Shown piece by piece: positions 52,320 through 64,000 of a stretch of 64,000 nucleotides of DNA. How positions within the stretch are numbered: the first letter of the stretch is position 1; each line of letters starts with the position of its first letter. The notes under the pieces were generated by a model. The model worked only from the letters and a program-made list of their open reading frames with translations. It did no database searches and was not told where the DNA came from. Source of the DNA: Epinephelus fuscoguttatus (lineage: Eukaryota > Chordata > Actinopteri > Perciformes > Serranidae); NCBI RefSeq assembly GCF_011397635.1, contig NC_064763.1, positions 26,921,437 to 26,985,436 on the forward strand, written 5' to 3'. Made by a program: the position numbers and the translations under genes.

Positions 52320-54318
52320 CTTGTTGATCTCGGAAGTATTTCACTTGCTTGTGGGTTCACGCTCCTCGTGTCAAGTTTGACATCCAAACGTCAGGATCAT
52401 TACTGCCCCCTACAGTGTAGTGAAGAAACTACCACACCTTAAATGAAGCAGTATCACTATGGAAAAACACATATTTTTTGTTTTGTTTAATAAAAGTGTA
52501 AATATTTAGATTACGTATTAAAATATCTATTAATGCGGTATTTTATTATTTTGTACAAATTGTCTTGTTGAGTTTGTGTATTTGGCTGAAGGCACACAGG
52601 GATGGCATTGTAAGCAAGCTGTGGCATTAATCCATGCTGTATGTCTATAAAGAAATAAACAAATACTGATCCATTAATGTGTGAGTAGCATTTAACGTTT
52701 TAACTGGTCATAGTTGAGCTCATTCTGATTTATTTTTATTCAGATTAGTAGTTTACATCCTTGTTTGGATGAACTTTTTGATCAGACACAAGATGTCTGA
52801 CTGTGAATGTCAGGTAAATGTAGGAGTTCAGATAATATTTATTTTAAACTTAGGGGAGAATAATTATCTTGAAATCCTAAATTGATATTATAGTGTCCTC
52901 TGTTATATGTTTCCCGAGTGTTACCCCCATCACTTTCCCTGCTGTGGGTTTATGAAACAAATTTAGAAACTATACTTTGCTTCAAAAGAGTTCCACCAGA
53001 TCTTAATTTTAATTTTATTTTTTAGACATGAGCAGACTTTGATACCATGTCTGCCTGCCTGCATCTAGACTGTTATTCAGGAGCAGTAAGTTATGCCCTG
53101 TGGGCTAAATATGACCCATGATGGGATGCCAAATGGCAATCCAACTATTTTCTAATTCATAATAGTTTTTGTTTTCTCATATGAGATGCTAGAGTGCATA
53201 CAATAAACATAAGAAATCTTGTTGATTAAAGTGTAGTGGAAGGGGAGGTTGCCTCAGACCTTCCAACAGTGGTCCAGGTTTTGCTTCAAATGTCCTCAAA
53301 TCCTTGAAACGCCCCTGCCTACATCTGGCCTGTGAGGGACTACTGCGACTGTATTTGCTTCTTGGAAAAGATAAGTGAGGACAGCCAATATCCCCTTTGT
53401 CTGGTAAATATTGTTTATTAACTGATTCCTAATCTGTCATTTTCCAAAACTTTTCCCACAGGAAAAGCAAGATGAATATCCCTGTTCTAGGGTATGTGGG
53501 AAAAAAAACACATGCTGAAGGAAATCTGACTGGTTGGTAGCCTCAACTAACAAATTGTGTCCGTCATGACTTACAGTAACAGAATGAAGACATTTGATCT
53601 TTGTACATGCAAATGCAACAAATTCAAGGCACACATCCACACAATACACATTTTGAACCAATTTACTGTGTCAAAGTTGTTTTGTGCTCAACATGTTGAA
53701 AATATCACAATACCAAACTGCACACTAAATTACATTCCAGAGATATACAGCAGTAACATTGTAAAGATTCACAACTGAAGTGGGAACAGGAATGTTCAAG
53801 CATGTACAAAACCTGAAATCTCTTGGCATGTAACTTTCTTTATTAAGTGTAAGCAACAGTCTTGGAATTTATATTCAATCTCAGTCAACACTGAAAAGTA
53901 AAGGCATTTCAACAAAAACTGTCTGTTGCTCTTTTTAATATCATGAAAAATAAGTTATTATACAACATATCGATATGAAACAATGTACAAGGCCCGTGCA
54001 TCAACGCACAGCAAAAACAATACGCAGAAACTATGCATCATGGTGAGTCTGTCAGATGTGAAAATGCTGACTGAGTGCTGGAATGGAGAGTAGTTTGAAA
54101 TTGGCATTTTCTACTAATGGCACATCACCAGTCCAGGCATGACTAAAGCGCCATTCAGCGATGGTTGTAGTGTTGTAGGTGGCAAACAATAACAGACTGA
54201 CGCAAGCAGGAAACCAGGAGGTAGGCATGTCTGCAGAAAGGTGGTAGCCAATGTACAGCATGGCACAGAAGTATTGTGGGCTGAATTTTAAGTAGTTTTG
54301 GGAGGGCATGTTTGGATT
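52320..54318 (-). other. heatr6 promoter side and dynll2 3' UTR
   Basis: No exon is seen. The dynll2 transcript probably ends here: minus-strand AATAAA signals lie near 53836 and 53412. Sequence near 52330 is the presumed heatr6 promoter, without an obvious TATA box. Confidence 0.45.
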
Positions 54319-54979
<661 letters not shown>

Positions 54980-54992
54980 TTTGGCTTTTAGT

Positions 54993-56487
54993 CTGCACAA
55001 GAGAAAAAATGTTACAGGTCATTAGTGCTAGTGTTAACAGTGAGCCTTGTTGTTTCACTTCTATGACTACAATACTGCTGCAGCCATTTGTTTATGGAAA
55101 ACAGTCACCAACTGCAATTATGAGTCTGCTTATTTGCAATTACAATTTATGATTTGCAACTGAGAGTTACTGTAAATCTTCAATTAATTGCCCAGGCTAT
55201 TATTTGATTAAATCACTGAACTCAATGGACCTATGTCTGAGACCGGCATCTGTATCATAGAATAGGCCTTTAACTCCTTTTACATAATTCTGTTGCTCAG
55301 CAAAGCTGGGAATACAAGTTAGTTACTTACTTGAACCAGTAAGAATCTTACTTGTGTAAAAATTAAACTTCAAAACATCATATCAGTTATGAATCATTCA
55401 TTTGATCTAGCTCTGCCAGGCAGTGCAGAGATAGTTATGGCACTCAGATTACAGCACCCAGCACGCAGACACAGCACGACCTCATCCTGTCAAAACAATA
55501 CAATATAACTTGGATTAAGTTTTATTAAAAGCCCTTTTGATTCTTTTGATCTGGAGGACCATTATAGGTTAAAGGAATATCAATAACTTACAAGGTAATC
55601 AGGGTGGATACATAATTTAAGGTGGCCAACATCTTGGTTTTAGGCATCTGAAGAAATTCTATGAAGAAATTAACTGCTTAGCAACCAGACCAGGCCTCTA
55701 TTTGAGACAGGCCTTTAAATGTTAAAACATGTGGCTACAACAGACTTGTTAAAAAGGGACTGGGCCTTACATTACAACTGGGCTTTTGGGTGAAGTTTTA
55801 CAGTAAATGACAGTGACACCTATCCAATCCAATGGAAAGGAGGCCCCAGGAAGTAGGATTACCAAGTCATCTCGATAACTTCCAGGAAAAACCTCAAACC
55901 CCTGTACATGTACTCGGTCAGACATATTGAAGCAACTAAGAGATTTAAGATAAGATTTAAACTTCAAATTATTCACATCACTGGAATACTTGATTTAAAA
56001 ACCATGCATCTGAATAAATTTGTGCTAAATTCAATTCTTTCACATTGTGATTTTCTATACATTTTGAACATTCACAAATTTAGATCCGAAGAATCAAGTT
56101 AATTAATTAACATACACAAGAAGTACTGTGTGTTGTGTACAATGTGAACACAATGGGTCCTGGTTCATGATGAGACATAAAGAATGTGGTTGACGCAGCT
56201 TTCATTTTTTAACAGCATTACAACTTTGACTTGGTGCTGCGTGCATCTGCCATAGACTTACCCAGACCCAATTTACACCTATAATTTAAGTCAAGTTGTC
56301 AAATGTGCAAACTCCAATGCAAAACGATAAGAAGGTTCATTCACAGATTCTCAAGACACACACACAGGGCGAGCTTAGCATGCAGGCAGCAGAGGACTCT
56401 CACCTGCCGACAGTGAGCCAATTACATGGACATTCAACACGATAATATGTAAAAATAGATATGCAGATGTCTGCAGATATCACCTAC
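54993..56487 (-). other. dynll2 first intron
   Basis: No coding sequence is seen. Low-level repeats occur at 55.2-55.8 kb (GACAGGCCTTTAA and CAGGCCTTTAACTCC-like phrases), without clear ends. Confidence 0.45.
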
Positions 56488-56545
56488 CGTCTAACGGCTC
56501 CGTTGAACAGTTTATTGTAGCACGTTACGGGCAGCTGCACAGTTT
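56488..56545 (-). other. dynll2: Putative 5' noncoding exon of dynll2
   Basis: A minus-strand donor ACG|GTAGGTGA at 56488/56487 precedes the long intron, and GC-richer sequence with CpGs (56520-56660) lies upstream, as expected for a housekeeping promoter. The 5' limit is a guess. Confidence 0.45.
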
Positions 56546-57590
56546 TTGGTTCATTTATGCAAAGGAAGCGTGCGTCTCAGTTCCGCCCTCCACAGCACAG
56601 CCGCCCTCTGATTGGCTGGAAGACAGCCTCCACCCCGGTGACGGCGTTTTTCACTTGCGGACAGTGCCTGCATCTTATTTCCACCCAGAATGCACCGTTT
56701 TCACCCACACACCCTCCCTCCCTCCCCTCAGAGGAAGAGATTGATCCAGGAGGTGATCGGGTTGATCGATGGTATTGATCTGCAAAACTTGGAGAGCTTG
56801 TGACGATGTATTAGATCCAAACAGGGAGGTTAGGCATGTGTGAAGAATATTGATCCTGTGCCTGACATAAAAGAGCATACCTCTACAAAATAATAACATT
56901 AAAAACAATTTGATGCAGCTCAGATTAATTGCTTAATCCCATATTACCAAAAACTGTATAATCACCATAAAAAATTAAGCATAAGGCACAATTTGACAGT
57001 CCACACATGTCCTAAATGATCTTTTATGAATATTAAAGGCATCCAAACTCAGTTTCATCTTTCTTAAATGCAAAATGATGGTTACAGTGGTTTATCAATC
57101 AAGGACTCTCTGAACACATGTAAAGAACTGGAGGGAAAACTCAGTTAACCTCTGAAAAACAAAATGAGAATTTATGCAAAATAAATTGTGCTGAGTTTGA
57201 CACTAGCAGGCTGTTTTATCTGCTGAAGGGGGAAAGTTTCTTACCTTAAATCTGATATAGACTTCAAACAGGATTTTGTAACATCACAACAAGTAAGACA
57301 GTCATAGTCAAGTTTGCAACTTCCTCAAGTGTAATATGAAAACCTCTGAAATTTACTTCACGGAGAAGTAGGGGCCAACTAATGTCTAATAGGGGAAACA
57401 TCTGAAATATACAATATATTTAAATACTCATGAATTCTGGAGTTTGCAGTGAGAAGATTTTTTTTTAAAGGAAACTTTAAACAACACAAAATTTTGTTTT
57501 TTATTCTTAAAATGTGTGGAGGGGATAACAAGGTACAGCACTATCTTAAATTACCTAAAAATACTAGAAGAGAATCTATGCTGCAAATGT
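56546..57590. other. dynll2 promoter side and spacer
   Basis: The GC-rich part to about 56.75 kb is the likely dynll2 promoter. The remainder is AT-rich; nothing recognisable is seen. Confidence 0.4.
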
Positions 57591-58165
57591 AAAAGGCAGG
57601 AAGGCACCTTTATCTATGCAATGTGGTCCTGTCCTTAGTTCTACCTTTCAAGACTGGCTCGGGGTGTCTGTTCCTGAATTAGTTCAACTGTGCCTCTTGG
57701 GGGACACGCTATGTCTACCCAAGATCTCCAAACCAACATTTGCTCTAGCCCTGACAGGCTTTACCTCAGCTGCTAGGGTCATCCTACGCAACTCGACTAG
57801 TCAAGTTATATGATAGCTAATCTGCATAACTGTAGATTTTTTGCCTTTTATAAAAGGACTAAACATGTCATAGGAGCTAGTCACTGAACTGAAATGAAGT
57901 ACAATTGTAACATACAGATTGTGGGAATGGGTTTCTTTTGACTTGTGTCATACGTGCCATTGTTTGTTTGTTTCCAGGCTTGATGTGTAGAAGAGTTCAC
58001 CTGATGATATGAGGATTGGTGCTGTGCTGATGGACTTTTGAATCATTACTGTTAAGAACACTGCAGAGATGTGTTTTTGTTTAGTGTGTGCTGTTTGTGT
58101 TTATTTATTTTTTTGTGTTGATGTTCTTAAAATAGAAAAACCTCAATAAAAAAAAACTTAAATGA
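57590..58165 (+). mobile_element. L1-type LINE 3' fragment
   Basis: Frames give the C-terminal zinc-knuckle-like region of an L1-class ORF2 ('CKCKRQEGTFIYAMWSCP', then LLGDTLCLPK and a LALTGFTSAARVILRNS-like stretch), followed by an untranslated 3' part ending in CAATAAAAAAAA. The fragment is truncated and inactive. Confidence 0.6.
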
Positions 58166-58516
58166 AAGAAATGTCTGGAGGGTATCTTTAAGGGATTACT
58201 TATGGAAAAAGGTTTACAATTAGGATTAAAGTTTACTGTCTCAGACAAATGTACTGTGTTGAATAATGTCCTAATGCAAAGACGAGCACTGGCATTAAGA
58301 GATTGTTGGGGTTTCCTTCTGCTTTAACACCTACAGGCACAACAGACAGACCTTTCTTTATTTGGGGCCAAATGAAAATTGTTATTAGCGTTTTTAATTT
58401 ATCTCTGGTGACAAGAAAATAGAAACCCTGCCCCTGCAGAGGTGGGATCATCACTACTGTTGCGTACAGCCGACAGCAACTGATGACCAAAGGCAGAGAG
58501 AATGCCACAAATTCCA

Positions 58517-58670
58517 CCTCTGCAACGAAAGACTGCTTAGGAGAAAAAAAAAACATTTAAGTGTCACATTCCTCTGTCTTCCCTCCTCCACTGTTCATGG
58601 TTGCACTATTTACCCCTCTCCTTGTGTGTGGATCCATCCTGCACTTCGCAGCCCTTCTTATGGTTTTGAG
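58517..58670. repeat. Duplicated block, copy 1
   Basis: It aligns with 61780-61961, sharing CCTCTGCA-C-AAAGACTG, GTCACATTCC, CCCTCCTCC-CTGTT, CTATTTACC-CTCTCCTT, GTGTGGATCCATCCTGCAC and GGTTTTGAG. Order and spacing are kept, so this is one duplicated segment, not chance similarity. Confidence 0.8.
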
Positions 58671-60419
58671 CCATCCCAAAGAACTAGAGACGACTTTGGA
58701 TACAACAAGTTGCAGAAACACCAGGGATTATTGGATCTCCAAACAGAGGTGGTCTACAGTAGGCCTATATGAAAACTATACTGATACTGTCCAGACCCAA
58801 CACAGCATTTAATTATGTTTAAAAAAAACTGCAACACCTGTGTGAAGAACCACTGAGCTTTAGAGCTAGACAGGAAACAAGTAACTTTGGTAACTGTAAC
58901 TTAGCTTGCTTGGAAAAAGTACATGTTATAGGCCTAGAACTGGAAACTACAGGCCTGTCCACATAGTTTCTGACTGCTCACCCTTTAAAGGTGATTCTAG
59001 AAGCAGACAAGTGCTTGGGGGGGTTCAGCTCAGGAGGTTTTAAATTTTTTTTTTTACTTACATAATAAGAGGCACAATATGGAGAGGTTAAATGATAGTT
59101 ACAATGTACATCGATCTGATTCATATCTAATGTCCCCACTTGAGACATTTGTCCAGTTTTTAAATGCAGAATACATTTAAGTCCCTGAGATTCCAATGAT
59201 TTCTTCCATTTCTGCAGAAAAATATGACTCCTTCCATCAATATGATGTCCTATTCTTTCCAGAGTCACAACCTCAGAGGCCAAACACTTCTACAGAGAGA
59301 CAGAAGTAGGAACCTAGTGCCTATGTGAGCTTTACATCTGGGACAATATGGTGAAATTCCTGCTGGTAGTTTGCCAACTATAAATATACAGTGATATATA
59401 GATATTATGTAGGATATTTTATTGTAACTTTTAATATCTGTTGCAGATTGAGTTTCTTGAAGGCAACCATAGGATCTCTAGATTATATATTGTTGAGGGA
59501 CGCTCCAAGCAAGTAGATTTACCGTGAGAAAAGATCATAAGGACGCACAGAGGAACAGGAAGTTAACTCAGGGCTGGCTGACAAAGACAGGTGTGCTACA
59601 AAAAAAATGTTCAGTGTAGAGTAGAGAGTAACAAAGGAGGATCTTCACGACAATTCAGAAACAATATGGAGCTATTGTCAAGTGTGTACTAAGATTAAAA
59701 AGTTAACTAAAGCTTTATTTTATGCAGATTTCTGTTCTGATTCTTCAGATTTGACTGCTCCTCCTCCTGTTTCTTAAAATGAACCTCCTGTTGTCCTTTT
59801 TCTCTGTTCCAGTTCCTGCTGCAGTCATGTAAAACTGTGCTGTCAAATACTACTGTTCAATTTTGATGTTAATATTTATATCAGCCATGTGTTTAATTAA
59901 GAGAATTCAGGAGATACAAGGTAACTTTACACCAGTGTACTAGATGAAACATTTTCAAGACAATTAAAAAGAAAAAGTCAATCATATAGTAGTCTGTTCT
60001 TACTGGTTTGATTCAAGCAAATAGCATGTTGCTGTCAAAAATTACTTATTAAGTACATTTTTAAAAAGTTATTTATGTTAATTGGTGGGATTTAACTAAC
60101 TAATCCAACACTATACCTAAATCCTATTTAGAGAAACTTTATTTTAAACTTCACCTGTAATCAGAGGCAAATATTCCACTTTTTACTCCACTGCAGTAAT
60201 ATGATTGCTGGAGTTAGTAAGTACTTTACATATTTAGATTCCACATATAAAAGACACAGTGATCTTATAAAACATGACCTAATGTTGTAAGAGCAATGGC
60301 AAACCACACCTGCTTAGCTACACTTCACTTTGTCCTGGTAGAAAAGTTACAAACTAGAATGACCACCATGTGGCAGTATGCCTCTGCAAACCAGTCAAGG
60401 TGCAGTTACAGTTTACATC

Positions 60420-61078
60420 GTCTGTCCACTCAAATGTTGCCCTGATAGTGACAGTGCTTTAAATATGTATGTTGCTGTTAAGAAGCTACAAATCCTAAAA
60501 CAACGATGCTCTACAATCAGATTCAAGGAGGACATCCAAGATTAAGGTCACCAATTCAGTACCAAATATCTCCTCTTCTGTTCCTGAGTTACGACACTGA
60601 ATGACGGCCAGAAGTGTTTTTGCAGAACATTATGATGTCATAGTGAAGTTGACCATTGACCTTTTAGATATACAATGTCTTTTGTCAAATTTTGTCATAA
60701 TTAACGTATGAATTCTTGAGTTATGGCCAAAAATATGTTTTAAGAAGACACAGTGACGTCGACATTTGATCACAAAAATCAGATCAGCTCATCATTGAGC
60801 CCAAGTGGAGGTTTGTGCCACATTGGAAGAAACTCCCTCAAGGTGTTCTTGAGTTATCATGTTCAGGAGAATGACAGACAAGATCACAATGACCTTGGCC
60901 TTTGAATACAAAATTTTACTTAGTTCATCGTTAAGTCCAAGTGACTCTTTGTGCCAACTGTTAAGGGATTCCCTCAAGCCATTTTTGACATACTGCGTTC
61001 ACGAGAATGGGATGTACAGCCTGAAAACAAAATTACTCCAGGTTCTGCTACTGTTGGCACGGTCATAAAAACAGCACA
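60420..61078. mobile_element. Teleost interspersed repeat with internal near-tandem units
   Basis: Phrases TTGAGTTATCATGTTCAGGAGAATGACAGACAAG and TACTGCGTTCACGAGAATGGGATG, with 'CAAGTG..CTTTGTGCCA' recurring twice about 130-150 bases apart, mark a repeat often met in fish genomes. It ends near GCACGGTCATAAAAACAG. The class (possibly a non-autonomous DNA element) is not certain. Confidence 0.55.
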
Positions 61079-61089
61079 CAATTTCTGGG

Positions 61090-61545
61090 ATTTAATATTT
61101 TAAACTTTTTCGAACAATGTTTGGACAGCTGGTCACCCCATCTATGTCTTTGTGTATTTGGAGTAACTTCTCTAGATGTTAACTTAAGCAGAGCCGAAGG
61201 GGACACTATCTCTGCTTAATTCTGGCCAGAAGGATCATCCTGTGTAAATGGACGGACTCTTCTCCAACTTATGGACGTTGGATTAAGGACGTCATCTATC
61301 ATTTACAACTGGAGAAAATCTGTTTTGTCAAAGAATAAACTGCATGCTTCTTCGCCACCTGGCAATCATTTTATTCATTTCTTTTTTTCTTCTTTATTGG
61401 ATTTCCTTTGATTGGTCTGTTTGTTCTTGTGTTGATGGGTGAGGTTGTCTTTTTGTCCTTACTGTTTATGTGTTTGCCAATTAATACCCTGTATATCTTT
61501 ATTAAATTGCCAATAAAAATACTGTTAGAAAAAATAAAACAACAC
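61090..61545 (+). mobile_element. L1-type LINE ORF2 C-terminal fragment
   Basis: Broken frames give RRIILCKW, PTYGRWIKDVIYHLQLEKI and ATWQSF, the signature end of fish L1-class ORF2, followed by a 3' untranslated stretch and an A-rich tail. It is an old, truncated copy. Confidence 0.65.
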
Positions 61546-61779
61546 ACCAAACATTATCAGGCATCAAGTCCTCCAGAAACAATTGGTATTACTTACGACT
61601 ACCCCAAACACAGCTGCATGTGTTGTGGATGTCTCCATGTATTTTTGTGCCCAACCCTCTGTGGTATCAGACATTCAGAGGAAGAAAAACACCGACACGT
61701 AAGTCATGTTACTGAACGTTTTATTAAAAGAGAATAAAGCTTTAGGATACTGGAGATTATACTTAAGAAAATCTGAAAT

Positions 61780-61961
61780 CCTCTGCAGCAAAAGACTGAC
61801 CTATGAAAAAGATACAAACCACATTATGTCACATTCCCTTGTCGCATCCCAGTCCTCCCTCCTCCCTCCCTCCTCCGCTGTTAATGGCCGCCCACTATTT
61901 ACCACTCTCCTTAAGCGTGTGGATCCATCCTGCACCTCCCAGCCCTCCTCCTGGTTTTGAG
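61780..61961. repeat. Duplicated block, copy 2
   Basis: Partner of 58517-58670 about 3.3 kb away. The copy here has extra CCTCCCTCC units in the pyrimidine-rich middle. Confidence 0.8.
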
Positions 61962-63112
61962 TGGAGCTTTGCTCTTCTTTTTTTCTTTTTTTTTTTTTTA
62001 CAATTTTGAAAAACAAAAACCTGAAAAATAATCGCTCGTCACAGTGTCGTCAGCGATTGTGTCTCTGAGGTTCCACGCGAAATGGAAAAAAAATTTAGAT
62101 TATATGAAAGCCAATTAGGTTGGATATTTCACTATTTCCAGTTTGATGGGGTTATGTGGACAGGGCCGGGGGTCAGGATCCTCTCCCGGTAAAATGCTCC
62201 CATGCTCCTGATCCATGTATCCATCCTGAAGCCTAATCCTAATCCTGATCTCATCCTGAATCCTGATCCGGCTCCGGAATGGGGGGACAATGTGCCCAGT
62301 CCAAACCTTCAGAATACCAGCAGAACCAAAGAGAAGGAGGCAAGTTAGAAACACACCTTCAAAAAATACTAAAATAAAATGTCAACAAATGCATCTACCA
62401 GGGAGTTTACTTTGAGAAAATCAGGGAACACTCTCTACAATCAGTCCCAAAAAAACTTAAGATTTACTTTGGAGACTTAAAGACAAACAAAAGCAAAAAA
62501 AAACACGAGCTTTGGGTCTCTGAATACAAACTGGTAAACACAACTTGTAACAACTGAAAACATTCAATAACGGCACTCTACGGTCAAGTGTATGTAAAAA
62601 AAACTGAACAGCCTCATAATGCAGATTTTAAAATTGACAAGGCACAGCCATCATACCATTGGTGCCATATTTGACTCCTCCTCCTGTTTATCTTAATATG
62701 AAATGTTTCCTCTGTTCCCCATCCTATCCTGTTCCTCTGAACTCTACAGAGAGACACACAAGAAGGTCAAAGGACAGTAGTATATGCTTAAAAGAAGCAA
62801 AATCTTTCCAAAGGAAACAAAACATAAAGTGTACAACAAGGACAAGCAGAAGAAAAGTACAGAGAGGGGTGGGGGATGGTTGGCAGAAAACTGATGTTGA
62901 TGAGAAGGGGAAAAGGGAAAAACAAGCAGGCCGTGTACAAAAATGAAAACTAAAAAAAAAAAGAAAAATGCAACAAAAAGTGGGGGAACAGGTAACACAT
63001 AAGACAGTGTAAACAGGTAACATGAGGTGATCCGTGGTGAGTATACAGGATTTGTTGAGTGAAGTGAAGATGTCCTCTCCGGCTCTGCAGCACACCATTA
63101 GCTAAGATGGAT

Positions 63113-63304
63113 CTAGGTGCGGGAGCGGGAGCGGGAACGGGAGCGCCGAGGAGAGTAACGTGGAGACCCTCTTCTGCGACGTGACCCACTCTTGCTTCTG
63201 CTACGGCTGCGACTTCGGCTGCGACTGCGGCTACGAGAGCGGGAACGACCATAGCTGGGGCTGCGAGGACCGTCCACCTTCACACGGATGTAGGCTGTCT
63301 CTCC
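63113..63304 (-). CDS. srsf1: SRSF1 C-terminal exon (RS domain), partial gene
   Basis: Last coding exon of serine/arginine-rich splicing factor 1, a nuclear shuttling protein that promotes exon inclusion. The exon encodes 63 residues and the stop: [20 protein letters not shown] closes the second RRM region, then comes an RS-dipeptide run (SRSRSRSR...), a [10 protein letters not shown] segment and the end SRSRSRT, all as in human SRSF1. The RS run is the site of SRPK/CLK phosphorylation. The two RRMs lie beyond the right edge of the window. The acceptor (TTTAG) is preceded not by an ordinary pyrimidine tract but by a (TG)n repeat. The teleost paralogue (srsf1a or srsf1b) cannot be chosen from this exon. 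Confidence 0.93.
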   Translation of the reverse strand, partial: GETAYIRVKVDGPRSPSYGRSRSRSRSRSRSRSRSRSKSGSRRRRGSPRYSPRRSRSRSRSRT

Positions 63305-63306
63305 CT

Positions 63307-63361
<55 letters not shown>

Positions 63362-64000
63362 TACACACAATTAAGCATCCATTACCATGTTTAAGTTGCT
63401 GCATGAGACTCAGGTAGACAGAGGAAGAAAATAACTGCAGTCACAATAAATGTTAGGGGAATCATATCAGAGCTTAAAACTGCATCTGTACATTTAATAT
63501 GTTTACAGATGCAGTTGCTGAAGTAGCACATGGACCTGTGCTTTGGTCCATATCCTTGGCTTGATAAGTGGCAGTGCACGCATGCAAAGATGTTCATTAG
63601 CCACATCAAATCCCAAATTGGACATCATCTTTAAAGCCCAGTTCAAAAGCCCAAGCCCAAGTTTTAAAAACTTCTATATTACACTATATGAACACTTCCC
63701 CAAAAGGCAACAGGTCACACTAGACTTTAAAACTGAAAAGTAACTCTTATGCAATGAAAGTGAAATTAAACTGCTTGAGGGCAGCAGGAATAAGGAGTTG
63801 GGCTCAACTCTCTGTGCTGCTGAAGCTGACTGGGAACCTGCAGAGAGTATTTTTTTGCCAGTGTTTAGTTTGCGCTTCTCATAGCGTGACTGACTCACAC
63901 GCCTATCTGCTTGTTATACTAACTTAAGCAAATGTTGCTAACGGCATACAGATAAAGGTTTCCAGGTGGAACCGGGTGAGCTTTTGTACCACATCATGTG
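63305..64000 (-). other. srsf1 intron, partial
   Basis: Intronic sequence up to the window edge; no further srsf1 exon could be read. It contains the (CA)n tract at 63309-63359, which is (TG)n in the transcript. Confidence 0.6.
63309..63359. repeat. (CA)n microsatellite abutting the srsf1 3' splice site
   Basis: About 25 AC units; on the transcribed strand (TG)n followed by TTTAG and then the exon. It occupies the position of the polypyrimidine tract. Confidence 0.95.

Larger units (their letters stand above)
58166..63112 (-). other. Probable srsf1 3' UTR and downstream spacer
   Basis: Downstream of the srsf1 stop (63113) no further exon is found. SRSF1 has a long, conserved 3' UTR in vertebrates, so part of this is probably transcribed; its end cannot be set by eye. 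The stretch contains duplicated blocks at 58.5/61.8 kb and 59.75/62.7 kb, a repeat at 60.4-61.08 kb, a LINE tail at 61.1-61.5 kb and an AGGAT-rich cluster at 62.2 kb. Confidence 0.45.

Noticed and set aside
61408-61737. 109-codon frame near 61.4 kb
   Set aside because: It overlaps the 3' untranslated part and tail of an L1-type LINE; low-complexity hydrophobic peptide with no family match.
62724-63098. 124-codon phenylalanine-rich minus-strand frame beside srsf1
   Set aside because: Lies after the srsf1 stop codon in pyrimidine-rich 3' UTR; composition explains it.

Overview
The window is vertebrate nuclear DNA from a ray-finned (teleost, probably percomorph) fish. The genes are split by GT/AG introns, the proteins match vertebrate families end to end, and the spacers carry teleost-style tRNA-derived SINEs, hAT-like MITEs and decayed LINE tails. 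Seven protein genes and two intron-encoded C/D snoRNAs can be supported. No bacterial operon, CRISPR array, provirus or novel defence-like system is visible.

Left block, plus strand (about 1-28.8 kb): a YAP-family Hippo coactivator (8 coding exons, 387 aa, two WW domains, C-terminal PDZ ligand), then a cIAP gene, birc2 (12 coding exons, 638 aa, BIR1-BIR2-BIR3-UBA-CARD-RING). A noncoding first exon of birc2 near 20.8 kb carries a textbook NF-kB site. The YAP1-cIAP pairing matches human chromosome 11q22. This YAP copy is shorter and more diverged than typical vertebrate YAP1 and may be a retained duplicate.

Right block, all minus strand (about 30.5-64 kb): rpl23a (5 exons, 155 aa, hosting SNORD42 and SNORD4 in its introns), ddx52 (15 exons, 678 aa DEAD-box helicase), heatr6 (20 exons, 1209 aa HEAT-repeat protein), dynll2 (89 aa dynein light chain, two coding exons plus a 5' noncoding exon) and the last coding exon of srsf1 (RS-domain end) at the right edge. 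The human counterparts all lie on chromosome 17, so the window joins a chr11-like and a chr17-like conserved block between about 28.8 and 30.5 kb. rpl23a, its snoRNAs and ddx52 all serve ribosome production; srsf1 serves splicing; heatr6 is poorly understood.

Spacers and introns hold four minus-strand copies of one tRNA-derived SINE (two with clear target duplications), two plus-strand copies of another, an RTE-tailed SINE, several MITEs (two hAT-like ones with 8-bp target duplications, one 748-bp element with a SINE nested inside it), LINE 3' fragments, microsatellites, two near-perfect hairpins, and a 194-bp segment copied 3 kb away with a 30-bp flanking duplication. Exon limits were read by eye from splice signals and reading phase. 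All complete coding sequences sum to whole codons, but single-base errors in coordinates are possible.
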